A DNA stretch of 64,000 bases from contig CAUYUJ010018738.1 of assembly GCA_963575745.1 (NCBI GenBank), positions 62,001-126,000 of the forward strand. The letters run 5' to 3'. Under the pieces are notes generated by a model that was not told the DNA's origin, did no database searches, and was given only the letters and a program-made list of their open reading frames with translations. This document shows, one piece after another, positions 18,691-28,879 of the stretch. Within the stretch, counting starts at the first letter, position 1; the number at the start of each line of letters is the position of its first letter. The DNA is from Prorocentrum cordatum. Its lineage: Eukaryota; Sar; Dinophyceae; Prorocentrales; Prorocentraceae. The translations under genes and the position numbers were made by a program.

Positions 18691-19779
18691 ACCTTTGGCA
18701 GGGAAAATCTCGACGGACCTTTCGCTGACTTTTGGTCGGTTGAAAATTTTGTTCTCGAAATTCAACAATTCGTTTGGGCTCTAGTATGAAGATATTCGAT
18801 CTTATTCCCGCTCGCCATCTCGATCTCAGCTCGATCGGGTACCTTTTACTGCCAAAAAGCGTCCCGGCGGGATCGGCCGTTTCGAGTCATCTTGTCACGC
18901 GCTGTCGGTTTTCTCAAGATAACTCGAGCTTCAGGACAGCTACAGAGCTGGTAAGCACAGCTAGTCGATTCAGAATGGTCAGGCGCGTTCGCCTGTTGAA
19001 GCCAGAGGTCTGAATTCGGTCTGCTAGCCGAGCTAGGTGCGCAAACCTATTCGTATTGTTCGAGTCATCTGACAGGCGCTCTCGGTTTTCTGTACTTAAC
19101 TCGAGCTACAGGACAGCTAAAGAGCTGATGCGTACAGAATCTGATTCAGAATCATCAGTGGCCGTTGTCTTTTGAATCCAGAGCTCTGAACTCGGTCTGC
19201 TGCCCGATCTAGAATCGCGAAACTATTCGTATTGTTCGAGTCGCTTGCGAGATGCTGTCGGTTCTCTGCGCTTAACTCGGGCTGTAGAGGGGCTGCATGG
19301 CTGGTAATCACTGGAAACGATTCGGAGACATCAGGCGCGTCCGCCTGCGGAATTCAGAGCTGAACTCGGTTTGTTGTCTGAACTAGGTCCGCGAAACTTT
19401 TCGTATTGGTCGAGTCATCCTGAGAGGTGCTGTCGGTTTCCTGCACTTAACTCGGCTGCAGGGGGGGCTGCAGGGCCGGTAGTCACAGGGATCGATTCAG
19501 AGACATCAGACGCGTCCGCCTGTCGCATGCAGAGGTCTGAACTCGGTCTGATACCCGAACTAGGTTTTCCAAACTATTCGTATTGTTCGAGTCATCTTGA
19601 GAGGTGCTGTCGATTGACGCACGTAACTCGGGCTGTAGGAGAGCTACAGAGCTCGTACAGAAGACAATCTAGAAGCATCGGGGGCGTTCGGCTGTTGCAT
19701 CCGAGAGGTCTCAAATTGCCTGGGTTGAAAAATTATTTTTCTTTGTGTAATTTCTTTTCACATTATATGTTGTCAGGAA
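18691..19779 (+). repeat. HM-C module of ~170-bp monomers
   Basis: Enters within the leader and has about five monomers. Confidence 0.8.
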
Positions 19780-19835
19780 GCTCTACGAGTCCCCCGGCGG
19801 TAACAAAGGTTGACGGTTTACCGCCGGCGCCCAGT
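19780..19835 (+). repeat. Hairpin repeat 18
   Basis: CCGGCGGTAA/TTTACCGCCGG, perfect. Confidence 0.8.
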
Positions 19836-20121
19836 TGGCCGACCCGGCCAGAAAGGACAAAGTGGTAACTTTTGGGTGGTTTTGCAAATATTTGAAAGAT
19901 ATTTGACAATTCATTTTGAGAAAGAAGAATTTTCGCACCTGTAGTGGGTTAAGACGCGTCTGCCATTAAAATTTTTAGGTCTATAGGTGCAGTATTACTA
20001 TCGAAAGACTTGGAGGAACCGACGTTGGATAAACAAAGAAGAACGTAATCTTTTCGAACCTTTCGTTTCTCACTCGAGAAGCTTCCGTAATGTGTTCCGA
20101 GGAGCGCGATGTGAGAAAAGA
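19836..20121 (+). repeat. HM-B module
   Basis: Same subtype as the nested inverted module (TTTGAAAGATATTTGACAAT, CACCTGTAGTGGGTTAAGAC). Confidence 0.7.
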
Positions 20122-20177
20122 GCTCTACGAGGTGCCCGGCGGTAATCTGGTTGACGGTTTACCGCCGGCTTCCAAGT
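20122..20177 (+). repeat. Hairpin repeat 19
   Basis: GGCGGTAATC/GTTTACCGCC; ends CCAAGT in place of CCAGT. Confidence 0.75.
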
Positions 20178-20394
20178 AATGACAATTCAGTGAGAAATCA
20201 GATTTTTTACTCCGAGCATTAGTGTCTAAACATGCTTCTGCGAGCAGCTGAGCTCCGTAGAGAGAGTTTTACTATAGAAACATTTGGAGGAACCGACGTC
20301 ACGTTGACACCAAAAAATACAAATTCGATTTTTTTCTAGAAATGCTCTGAGAAGCTGTCTGCTTCGAATCTTGGCACTCTTACGCGTGCAAGGA
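20178..20394 (+). repeat. HM-A-like module, diverged and shortened
   Basis: Retains ATTTGGAGGAACCGACGTCA and GTTGACACC, but the body differs clearly from the 2.2- and 4.1-kb copies. Confidence 0.6.
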
Positions 20395-20448
20395 GCTCTA
20401 CGAGGTTCCCGGCGGTGACCAGATTGATGGTTCACCGCCGGCGCCAGT
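20395..20448 (+). repeat. Hairpin repeat 20 (GTGA/TCAC stem)
   Basis: GGCGGTGACC/GGTTCACCGCC, perfectly paired, after an HM-A-like module. Confidence 0.8.
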
Positions 20449-21485
20449 TCGGACGCACTGGCGGGCTAGTTGGCTCGAAAAATCCCGACGGAACTTTTGC
20501 TGACTGTTGGTTTTCGGTTGAAAATTTTGTTCTCGAAATTTCAACAATTTCGTTTGAGCTCTAGTATTTTTCCATTATATTCCGATCTTATTCCCGCTGC
20601 CATCTTGACTCAGTCGATCGGGTACCTTTTACTGCCAAAAAGCAGGCAGCGGGATTTGGCGGTTTCGGGTCTCTTGATAACGCGATGGCGGGTTTTCATG
20701 AACATTAGACTCGAGCTTCAGGACAGCTACAAAGCTGGTAAGCACAGCTAATCGATTCAGAATGATCAGGCGCGTTCGCCTGTTGAATCGAGAGGTCTGA
20801 ACTCGGTCTGCTAGCCGAGCTAGGTCCGACAACCTATTCGTATTATTCGAGTCATCTTAGCAGACGCTCTCGGTTTTCTGTACTTACCTCGAGCTGTAGG
20901 GCAGCTACAGAGCTCATAGTCACAGAAATCCATTGAGAATTATCTGGCGCGTTCGTCTATTGAATCGAGAGCCCCAAACTCGGCCTGCTGCCCGAGCTAG
21001 ATTCGCGAAACTATTCGTATTGTTCGAGTCATCTTGAGTGCTCTCGGTTTTCTGTACTTTACTCGTGCTGGGGAGGGCTACAGTGCTGCTGGTCACAGAC
21101 ACCGATTTGGAGACATCAGGCGCGTCCGTCTGTCGAACCCAGAACTCGGAACTCGGTCTGCTGCTCGAACTAGGTCCGCGAAACTACTGTAGTATTCGAG
21201 TCATGCTGAGAGGTGCTGTCGGTTTTCTGCACTTACCTCGGGCTGTAGGGGGGCTGCAGGGCTGGTAATCACAGGAGTCGATTCGCAGAGATGAGAGGCG
21301 TCCGCCTGTCGCATCCGCCTGTCGCATTCAGAGGTCTCAACTCAGTTTGATACTCGAGCTGGATTCCCCATTTTTTTTTTTTTTTTTTTTTTTTTTGTAG
21401 GGTCATCTTGAGAAGTCTGAAATCGCTTGGGCTGAAAAAATATTCTTTCTCTGGAAGTTTTGTCAACATTATATACTATCAGGAA
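20449..21485 (+). repeat. HM-C module with a long T run
   Basis: Standard leader with several small indels, about five monomers, and an uninterrupted T run near 21,369-21,396 where other copies have a short T tract. Confidence 0.75.
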
Positions 21486-21543
21486 GCTCTACGAGTCCCC
21501 CGGCGGTAAGAAAAGGTTGGACGTTTTACCGCCGGCGCCCAGT
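21486..21543 (+). repeat. Hairpin repeat 21
   Basis: GGCGGTAAG/TTTTACCGCC; loop altered to AAAAGGTTGGACG. Confidence 0.75.
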
Positions 21544-21624
21544 CAGTTCTGCTTATCGCGTCGGGATCAACAAACTATTTGTTATCTGCTAATTCTTTGG
21601 AAGAGGTTAGCATTCGCAAGGATA
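21544..21624 (+). repeat. Short module remnant
   Basis: Eighty bases between two hairpins; TATTTGTTATCTGCTAATTC recalls the HM-C 3' end near 25,200. Confidence 0.5.
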
Positions 21625-21681
21625 GCTCTACGTGTCTGCGCAGCGCGGTAACCAAGGTGACGGTTTACCGCCGGCGCCAGT
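21625..21681 (+). repeat. Hairpin repeat 22 (degraded)
   Basis: GCGCGGTAACC/GGTTTACCGCC with a broken outer stem; AGCTCTACG inverted repeat still visible. Confidence 0.65.
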
Positions 21682-21935
21682 GCTTATATTCTGGTTTTGC
21701 TCGTGAGGTGCACAGCGGGGGGGAAAGGCGGGTTAGGTCTGTGGGTGGGTGGTAGCGGGCGGGGGTTGGTTGGGACGGTTTTGTGATTGTAGTTGAATGT
21801 TTTTTGGTTTGTTTTTGTTGTGAGTTTTTCTTTGTTTTCTTTGTTTTTTTTTTTTTTTTATATTGTTTATTTTTTTTATTTTTGTTTTGCATTTTTCGGT
21901 TTCTTTTTTATTCCCTTTAGCGTTGCTCGAGTTAA
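21682..21935. repeat. T-rich low-complexity tract
   Basis: Mostly T and G on the plus strand, with runs of up to about 18 T. It separates a hairpin from the next HM-C leader. Confidence 0.7.
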
Positions 21936-23494
21936 AGGAGTAATTCCGGAGCGCTGGAGAGCTTGTTGGCAAGAAAAATCTCGACGGACCTTTTGGTGAC
22001 TTTTGGTCGGTTGAAAATTTTGTTCTCGAAATTTGAACATTCGTTAGAGCTCTAGTATTTTTTCCCATGATATTCGATCTTATTCCCGCTCGCCATCTTG
22101 ATCTCAGCTCGATCGGGTATTTTTGAAGGCCAAAAAGTCCGGCGTTCTTTTCCACCTCTTTTATACGTCCCTACAGGTGCTATTTTTTCATTGCGGGCGT
22201 TTTTGTTTTTTTTTGATTTTTCTATATTTTGTTTCTCCATTTTTCCTTATATTGTTTTTTTTCTTTTTTTTTTATTTTATTGTTTTTTTTTGTCGGGTTT
22301 CTTTACCCCTCTGTTTGTCTTTTTTTGTCTATTTGTGTCGTTCTGTTATTGTTCGCATCCTTTGTTTTTTTTTTTTTTTTATTTGATTATGTTTGTTTTT
22401 TTTCCTTTTATCTTTTCTGTCGGTGTTTTCTTTCTAGTGTTTTTTGTTCCTTATTGGGTTTTTTTATTGTTTTTTATGTTTATTTACTTGTTTTTATTGT
22501 TTTGTCTTTTTTGTATTATGTTGTGTGTTTGGTTTGTTTTGTGGTTTATTTTCTCTTTTTTTATCTATTTTTTCTCTGTTGTTCGGTTTTCTGTACTTAA
22601 CTGGAGCTGTGGGAGAGCTACAGAGCTGGTACGCACACCTAATCGATTCAGAATCATCAGGCGCGTTCGTGTGTAGGATCCAGAGGTCTGAACTCGGTCT
22701 GCTACTCGAGCTAGGTCCGCGGAGCTATTCGTACACTACCGATTTGTTTGACATGTGCTGTCGGTTGTCTGAACCGAACGCGAGCTGCAGGAGATCTACA
22801 GAGCTGATACGCACACGTAATCGATTCAAAATCATCAGGCGGGTTCGTCTGAAGCATCCAGAGGTCTGAACTCGGTCTGCTACTTGAGCTAGGTCCGCGA
22901 AACTAGTCGTACACCACTGATTTTTTTGACACGTGCTGTCGGTTTTCTGAACTTCGCTCGAGCTGTAGGAGAGCTACAGAGCTGGTACGCACACATAATC
23001 TATTCAGAATCATCAGGCGCGTTCGTCTCCAGCATCTAGAGGTCTGAACTCGGTCTATGAAGCTAGCTAGGTCCGCAAAGCTATTCGTATTCTACCGATT
23101 TTCTTTACATGTGATGTTGGTTTGCTGTACTTAACTCGCGCTGCAGGAGAGCTACATAGCTGGTACCCACACGTAATCGATTCAGAATCATCAGGCGCGT
23201 TCGTCTGAAGTATCTAGAGGTCTGAACTCGTTCTGCTACTCGAGCTAGGTTTGCGAAACTATTCGTGAACTACCGATTTCTGTCGAGATGATGATGCGTT
23301 TCTCCACTTAACTCGAGCTGCAGATGAGCTAGAGAGCTTTTTGGCACAGCAATTAGAAGAATAACATCAGGCACTCTAGTCTGAAGTATCTAGACGCTTG
23401 GATTGGGTCTGTTGAAATCAGTCTGCTATCAGCGCTACGGCTGAAAAACTATTCGTTCTTATCTAATTCAGTGGAGATGATACGTGGCAAGGAA
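21936..23494 (+). repeat. HM-C module interrupted by a T-rich tract
   Basis: The leader is normal to about 22,130; 22,135-22,575 is T-rich low complexity, giving chance ORFs rich in Phe; about five monomers then follow with the variant GGTACGCACACGTAATCGAT. Confidence 0.7.
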
Positions 23495-23550
23495 GCTCTA
23501 CGAGTCTCCGGGCGGTAACCAAGGTTGACGGTTTACCGCCGGCGCCCAGT
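23495..23550 (+). repeat. Hairpin repeat 23
   Basis: GGGCGGTAACC/GGTTTACCGCC; outer pairs altered by CCGGG. Confidence 0.75.
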
Positions 23551-23712
23551 AAGCGCAAGAAGCCCCACGAAGCCCCAGAAGCCAACCATAAGGAACCCAT
23601 AGGAATCCGCATCGGATCCCTGCAGGAATCCATAAGGATTCATGGAAATCCCAGAGAAAACCATAGGCATCCCCATAGGAATCCGTAGGATCCACCATAG
23701 GAATTCGTAATA
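23551..23712. repeat. GGAATCC-type degenerate tandem repeat
   Basis: Variants of AGGAATCC/GGATTC every 10-20 bp, the same simple pattern as at 25,292 and 47,578. Confidence 0.6.
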
Positions 23713-25246
23713 ACTCGTAGAGCTTCCCTTAGCTGGTTGCTGGAAGCTTACGAGTAATTCCGGGGCGCTGGAGGGCTAGTTGGCAAGAAAATCTCGACGG
23801 ACCTTTTGCTGACTTTTGCTCAATTAAAAATTATGTTCTCGGAATCCAATTGTTCGTTAGAGCTCTAGTATTTTTTCCCGTCATATTCGATCGTATTCCC
23901 GCTCGCCGTCTGAATCTCAGCTCGATCGGGTATCTACTAGTGCCAAAAAGCGTCCGTGCGGGATCGGCTGTTTCGAGTCATCTTGACAGTTGCTGTCAGT
24001 TTTCTGTACTTAACTCGGGCTGTCAGAGAGCTACAGAGCTGGTACGCACACGTAATCGATTCAGAATCATCAGGCGCGTTCGGCTGAGGCATCCAGAGGT
24101 CTGTCTGAACTCGGTCTGCTACTCGAGCTAGGTCCGCGAAGCTATTCGTACACCACCGATTTGTTTGACATGTGCTGTCGGTTTTCTGAACTTCACTCGA
24201 GCTGCAGGAGAGCTACAGAGCTGGTACGCACACGTAATCTTATCAGAATCATCAGGCGCGCTAGTCTGAAGCATCTAGAGGTCTGAACTCTGTCTGCTAC
24301 TCGAGCTAGGACCGCGAAGCTATTCGTACTCTACATTTTTTGGCATGAGCTGTCGGTTTTCTGTACTCAACTCGACCATTCGGAGAGCTGCAGAGCTGGT
24401 GCGCACACGTAATCGATTCAGAAACATCGGGCGCGTTCGTCTGAGGCATCTAGAGGTGTGAACTCGGTCTGCTACGCGAGCTAGGTCCGCAAAACTATTC
24501 GTATTCTACCGATTTCCTTGACATGCGCTGTTGGTTTTCTGAACTTACCTCGAGCTGCAGGAGAGCTGCAGAGATGGTGCGCACACGTAATCGATTCAGC
24601 AGCATCAGGCGCGCTACTCTAAAGGATCTAGAGGTCTGTAATTGGTCTGCTACTCGAGCTAGTTTCGGAAAAATATTCGTAAACTACAGTTTTTTTGGAG
24701 ATGATGCAGCGTTTCTCCACGGAACTCGAGCTGCAGATGAGCTAGAGAGCTCTTCGGCGCAGCAATCGGAAGAAAAACATCAGGCGCGCCTGTCTGAAGT
24801 ATCTAGACGCTTGGATTGGGTCTGTTATGAGAGAAGCCGGACAACTAGTCATACTCTGCTATTGTTCTGGTGATGGAATGGGTTTTCTTGACTTAATTCG
24901 GGCTGGAGATGGGCTCCAGAGCTCTTAGGCACAGCAATCGGAGGAGAATCAGCAGGCGCGCTATTTGAAAGTATCTAAACGGCTGATCTCAGTCTGCGAT
25001 CAGCGCTCGGGCTGAACAACTGTTTGTACTCTGATAATTTTGGAGATGGTATTGATTTCCTTGGTTTTCTCGTGCTGCAGATAAGCTACAGCTGTGTAGC
25101 ACAGCAATGGGAAGGGAATCGTCAGGGGCGCTAGGCAAATGTATCTGGACGCCTGAAATCAGTCTGCTATCAGCGCTCGGGCTGAACAAATATTCGTTCT
25201 CTGCTAATTCTTTGGAGACGATACACGGCAAGGAAGCTCTACGAGT
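23713..25246 (+). mobile_element. Complete long HM-C module with 15-bp terminal inverted repeats
   Basis: ACTCGTAGAGCTTCC (23,713-23,727) and GGAAGCTCTACGAGT (25,232-25,246) are exact reverse complements. It contains eight or nine monomers, more than other copies, the last ones strongly diverged. Confidence 0.7.
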
Positions 25247-25406
25247 CTCCCGGCGGTAACCAAGGTTGACGGTTTACCGCCGGCGCCCAGTTGGAATGCA
25301 TGAGAATCCGAAAGAAATCCCCATCGGAATCCGTAGAACCCGGCATCGGAATCCATAGAAATCCTGGGAATCCGTAAGAATCCCGAAGAGAAATTCCGGC
25401 GCGGGG
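25135..25406 (+). repeat. 272-bp perfect direct repeat, copy 1
   Basis: Covers the end of the HM-C module, the hairpin and a GGAATCC-type tract. I see no difference from 25,638-25,909. Confidence 0.75.
25236..25291 (+). repeat. Hairpin repeat 24
   Basis: CCGGCGGTAACC/GGTTTACCGCCGG, perfect; identical to the copy 503 bp downstream. Confidence 0.8.
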
Positions 25407-25637
25407 ACATTGGCAGCTTTTTTTTAGTTATGTTAGGTTTGTTTTATATCTGTTTTTATCTTTCCCCTTTTTTGTTATATATTTTTTTAGTTTAGTTATT
25501 TAATAGTTACGTTATTTTAACTCCTTTTTAGTAGTTGTGTGTATCTTTTATGTTTTTTTTCTTTTTCGTTATTTAGTTCTCTATAATTTTTAGTAGATTT
25601 CTATTTTATTTAATCTTTATTGTTTTATTTTATTGTT
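25407..25637. repeat. T-rich insert between 272-bp direct repeats
   Basis: 231 bp of T-rich, A/T-dominated sequence with no ORF or recognisable motif. Confidence 0.65.
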
Positions 25638-25909
25638 GCAAATGTATCTGGACGCCTGAAATCAGTCTGCTATCAGCGCTCGGGCTGAACAAATATTCGT
25701 TCTCTGCTAATTCTTTGGAGACGATACACGGCAAGGAAGCTCTACGAGTCTCCCGGCGGTAACCAAGGTTGACGGTTTACCGCCGGCGCCCAGTTGGAAT
25801 GCATGAGAATCCGAAAGAAATCCCCATCGGAATCCGTAGAACCCGGCATCGGAATCCATAGAAATCCTGGGAATCCGTAAGAATCCCGAAGAGAAATTCC
25901 GGCGCGGGG
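25638..25909 (+). repeat. 272-bp perfect direct repeat, copy 2
   Basis: Same as 25,135-25,406 at an exact offset of 503; continues into an HM-B body at GTGCAGCTAGTTGG, whereas copy 1 continues into the T-rich insert. Confidence 0.75.
25739..25794 (+). repeat. Hairpin repeat 25
   Basis: Identical to hairpin 24, inside the second 272-bp copy. Confidence 0.8.
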
Positions 25910-26190
25910 TGCAGCTAGTTGGCCAACTCGCGCGTCTGCCGCGGCAATGTGAAAGACCTTTTTTTCAGCCCAGCGTTTTTTTTTTTGAAGATTATGAGAG
26001 ATTTTGAAATTCGTTTCAAGAACGGGTATTTTTCGCACCTGTAATGGGTTCTTCCGCGCGTGCCAGTGGAATTCTCAGGTCCGTAGCTGGAGTATTACTA
26101 TCAAATCACTGGGGGGAACCGACTTTGGATACAAACCAAAAGCGTTTTTTTTTGTGGTTCCCCATGTTTTCCGCGCCGTGCGAGAAACGA
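25910..26190 (+). repeat. HM-B module (last of the mosaic)
   Basis: HM-B body with GTATTTTTCGCACCTGTAAT and ATTACTATCAAATCACTGG. Confidence 0.7.
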
Positions 26191-26243
26191 GCTCTACGAG
26201 GCTGCCGGCGGAACCTGGTTGACGGTTTACCGCCGGCTCCCAT
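26191..26243 (+). repeat. Hairpin repeat 26, last copy
   Basis: GGCGGAACC/GGTTTACCGCC; one T lost from the left arm, end CCCAT in place of CCAGT. No further copies were seen to the window end. Confidence 0.75.
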
Positions 26244-26318
26244 TGTCGATTCGTGCTCTTGGAGGGGTCTGGGCGCCACTGAGCCCGAAACTGGAAATGG
26301 TCTTTTTGTCGTCGTCCC

Positions 26319-26374
26319 CCTCCTCCTGCTCCTCCTCCTCCTCCTCCTCCTCCTCCTCCTCCTCCTCCTCCTCT
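26319..26374. repeat. CTC trinucleotide microsatellite
   Basis: About 17 CTC/TCC triplets. It reads as poly-Ser or poly-Leu in chance ORFs. Confidence 0.85.
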
Positions 26375-26940
26375 CGTTGTCCTCGTACTCCTTCTGCTTC
26401 TAGCCAAATGCGTTCTGATGCTCGCGGGCCACTGTGGTGCTCGCGGGCGCACGCTCTGTCTCATTCGAGCAGAGGGTCTCAGATTCGCAGCCTGGTAGCC
26501 TCAAATCAGTGGTCGTCGGTTATTGACTGCAACACGTGCGTTTGTGCGCATCATCGTGTCCGTAAGATCGACAGCAACCGTCCAAGCAGGCCCGTGTCCG
26601 GGGCTGGCCTGCCAGGAACATCACGGGGACACGGGAGGGATTATCTTGAAGGACGCAGCGTGAGTCGGCCACCGCGCACCGACGAGAAGGAGCGGGCAGG
26701 GAAGGAGGAGGGGGAGAGGGACGAGGAGGAGCAGGAGGGGAATGAGGAGCAGGAGGGGGAGAGGAACGAGGTCACCTCCCGCGTCCGTGATCCAAGAGCC
26801 GCTCCCCCCCCCACGCGCAGGCACGCACGCACACCCCCAGAGCACGAGGCGCCTGGCCCGGCCTGCCTGCCTCGCCCCCTCCACGTCGTTGCAACGGAGC
26901 ACCTTGCAGCATAGCGAAGCATGAGGCCGACCGGTGGAGG
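26375..26940. other. Low-copy stretch, no gene recognised
   Basis: A 231-codon plus-strand frame (26,219-26,914) crosses it, but runs through the CTC array and a GAGGAG-rich tract. Between them (26,400-26,640) the translation is not obviously protein-like. Confidence 0.4.
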
Positions 26941-27180
26941 AGTGCTACGACGACCATGCCGACGACGAGGACGAGGACGAGGAGGAGGAGGAGGAGGACG
27001 GGGACGACGACGACGACGAGGACGACGACGACGACGACGAGGACGATGACGAGGACGATAAGGACGAGGACGAGGACGACGAGGACGACGAGGAGGAGGA
27101 GGAGGAAGAGAAGGACGAGGACGAGGAGGAGGACGAGGAAGAGGAGGAGGAGGAGGAGGAGGAGGAGGAGGAGGATGAAG
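26941..27180. repeat. GAC/GAG imperfect trinucleotide repeat
   Basis: About 240 bp of GAC and GAG triplets, read as Asp/Glu on the plus strand. Shifting frames give Arg/Thr, so coding is not implied. Confidence 0.85.
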
Positions 27181-27204
27181 AACACGAGATGAGGGGAAGG
27201 AACC

Positions 27205-27222
27205 GCTCTGCCGTAGCAGAGC
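27205..27222 (+). other. Short perfect hairpin
   Basis: GCTCTGC/GCAGAGC with CGTA loop. A second, weaker stem (GCAGAT/ATCTGC) follows at about 27,249-27,270. No known RNA family is recognised. Confidence 0.35.
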
Positions 27223-27504
27223 CCCATTGGTATGCGCGCTCAGCCGTAGCAGATCCTTATAGGTATCTGCTTTCCGAACTGTCTTTGGCCATTCCTGTGT
27301 ATTTCCAGACGGCGCTAGCGCGAAACGTGACGTTACCTGGGGGGTGGGGGGCGCGGGTCTGGTAACGGCCGCATAAACGATCTTTAGCTCTCATTCTCCA
27401 TTCCATGGCCGTTTGTGTTCAAGACTCTCGCGGTGAGATCATCGTGTTCTCGCATCGCCACTGAATATTCATTACTACACCTCTTGGCCTTCGTCGTCGC
27501 AACA

Positions 27505-27906
27505 ATGGTACACGGACTGATCTTCGCGGTGGCATCTGCGCTCGCTCACACTGTTGGAGCCGATATGCAGCTCATGCAGACGTCTGTGCATGGGCCGGAC
27601 GGTTTCGAGGCCGCAGAGCTACGGACTGAACACTCCACGGACCTAGGGTTCCTCAACGTAATTCTGATACTTCTAGGGCCCGCAGAGCGGGAGTCACTGC
27701 GGGCCTCCAGGGGGGCATTACATCATGCAAATCTCGCAGCAAGTGAGCAGGAAAAGGAGGAGGATGAGGGGACGGACGACCAGGAGGAGGCAATGGAGAT
27801 CTCGAGTCATTGGAGGACTTGTTCCCGGAAAGGGCGTGGGCCCAGGGTTCTCGTTCAGTTTTGTTTCCCCCCGGTTTCCGCCGGCGGAATTATTTGGGAT
27901 AGATAA
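27505..27906 (+). CDS. Doubtful small ORF with signal-peptide-like start
   Basis: 133 codons from ATG 27,505; the frame stays open upstream to 27,415. The start, MVHGLIFAVASALAHTVGA, looks like a signal peptide, and a second hydrophobic stretch (LGFLNVILILLG) follows. The last 27 codons come from the beginning of a CF repeat element (27,824 onward), so at most the first 105 codons could be original. The 27,280-27,720 stretch is not repeated in the window, which keeps an exon possible. No family recognised. Confidence 0.2.
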   Translation: MVHGLIFAVASALAHTVGADMQLMQTSVHGPDGFEAAELRTEHSTDLGFLNVILILLGPAERESLRASRGALHHANLAASEQEKEEDEGTDDQEEAMEISSHWRTCSRKGRGPRVLVQFCFPPVSAGGIIWDR

Positions 27907-28200
27907 CAAGGTGAAGTCCCATTCGGCGTGGAAAAATTGAAGATGTCCCCAGCGAAACGCGTGTTTGGTTTCTACCGGCCGAGTTTTTTGCGATTCATAG
28001 CGGGGTAAAGTTTTATTCGGCGTGGACAGATTGAGGATGCCCCTAGCGAAACGCGTGTTTGGTTTCGGCCGGCGAAATTATTTGCGATGGATATGAAGGT
28101 AAAGTCCCCTTCGGCGTAGAAAAACTTAGGATGCCCCTAGCGAAACGCGTGCTTTATACACACTTGTTGAGGATGTCTCAGGCGAAACGCTTGTTTTGTA
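27880..28200 (+). repeat. ~115-bp tandem repeat, 3 copies
   Basis: The units share TTCGGCGTGG and CCTAGCGAAACGCGTG; the first copy has CCCAGCGAAACGCGTG. Confidence 0.6.
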
Positions 28201-28269
28201 GAGTTGGGGGGTGTCTTTAGCGGGGGTTTCGTCGGGGGCCAGAATTCAGAGGATGTGTCAGGCGAAATG

Positions 28270-28715
28270 TTTGTTTTCACGTGTCCATGTCGCCCAGGGG
28301 GTATCTAACATGGCTGCCCCTAGCTGGCTCCCTAGACGACCGCGGCTGGAACCACATGTTTTCACGTGTCCAGGCCACCCAAGAGGGTATCTAACATGGT
28401 GGTCCCGAGCTGGAGCCACGTGTTTTCACATGTCCAGGCCACCCAGGAGGTATCTAACATGGTGGTCCCGACCTGGAGCCACGTGCTTTTACTTGTCCAC
28501 GCCACCCAGGGGGGTATCGAACATGGTGGTCCTTCGCTGGAACCGAGTGTTTTTACGTGTCCAGGCCGCCCAGGGGGGTATCTAACATGGCGGTCCTGGA
28601 GCCTAGTGTTTTTATGTGTCCAGGCCACCCAGGGGGGTATCTCACATGATTGTCCCGAACTGGGGCCACGTGTTTTTGCGTGTCCAGGCCGCCCAGGGGG
28701 TATCTAACATGGCGT
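28270..28715 (+). repeat. 65-bp minisatellite, locus 1
   Basis: About seven units with TTTCACGTGTCCAGGCCACC and GGTATCTAACATGGTGGTCC; many units carry two CACGTG-like sites about 4 bp apart. Confidence 0.8.
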
Positions 28716-28879
28716 TGGGCCCAACGATGAATTATCAGGAAACGCACGAGGGGCTGAAAAGCGCTACCCGAACACATATCCCAAAACAGAAAAAACATGT
28801 CTTCCTGCGGAAAGGGGGTGGCGCTTTGGGGGCCTCTCCAGGGAAGGCATTGCGAGAATGTCTCGAGCGGGAGTGCGAA

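Noticed and set aside
22098-22869. Phe-rich ORFs with apparent membrane segments
   Set aside because: They translate a T-rich low-complexity tract inserted in an HM-C module; the hydrophobicity is a composition effect.
1064-26243. Hairpin modules as Helitrons
   Set aside because: The hairpin ends near CCAGT rather than CTRR, the modules have inverted repeats, which Helitrons lack, and no Rep/helicase coding is present.
27200-27275. Spliced-leader RNA gene (two CCGTAGC strings)
   Set aside because: Only seven bases match the leader; the rest of the leader and the splice donor are absent.
26934-27365. Acidic 143-codon ORF (Asp/Glu run)
   Set aside because: Direct reading of the GAC/GAG microsatellite; other frames are equally open.
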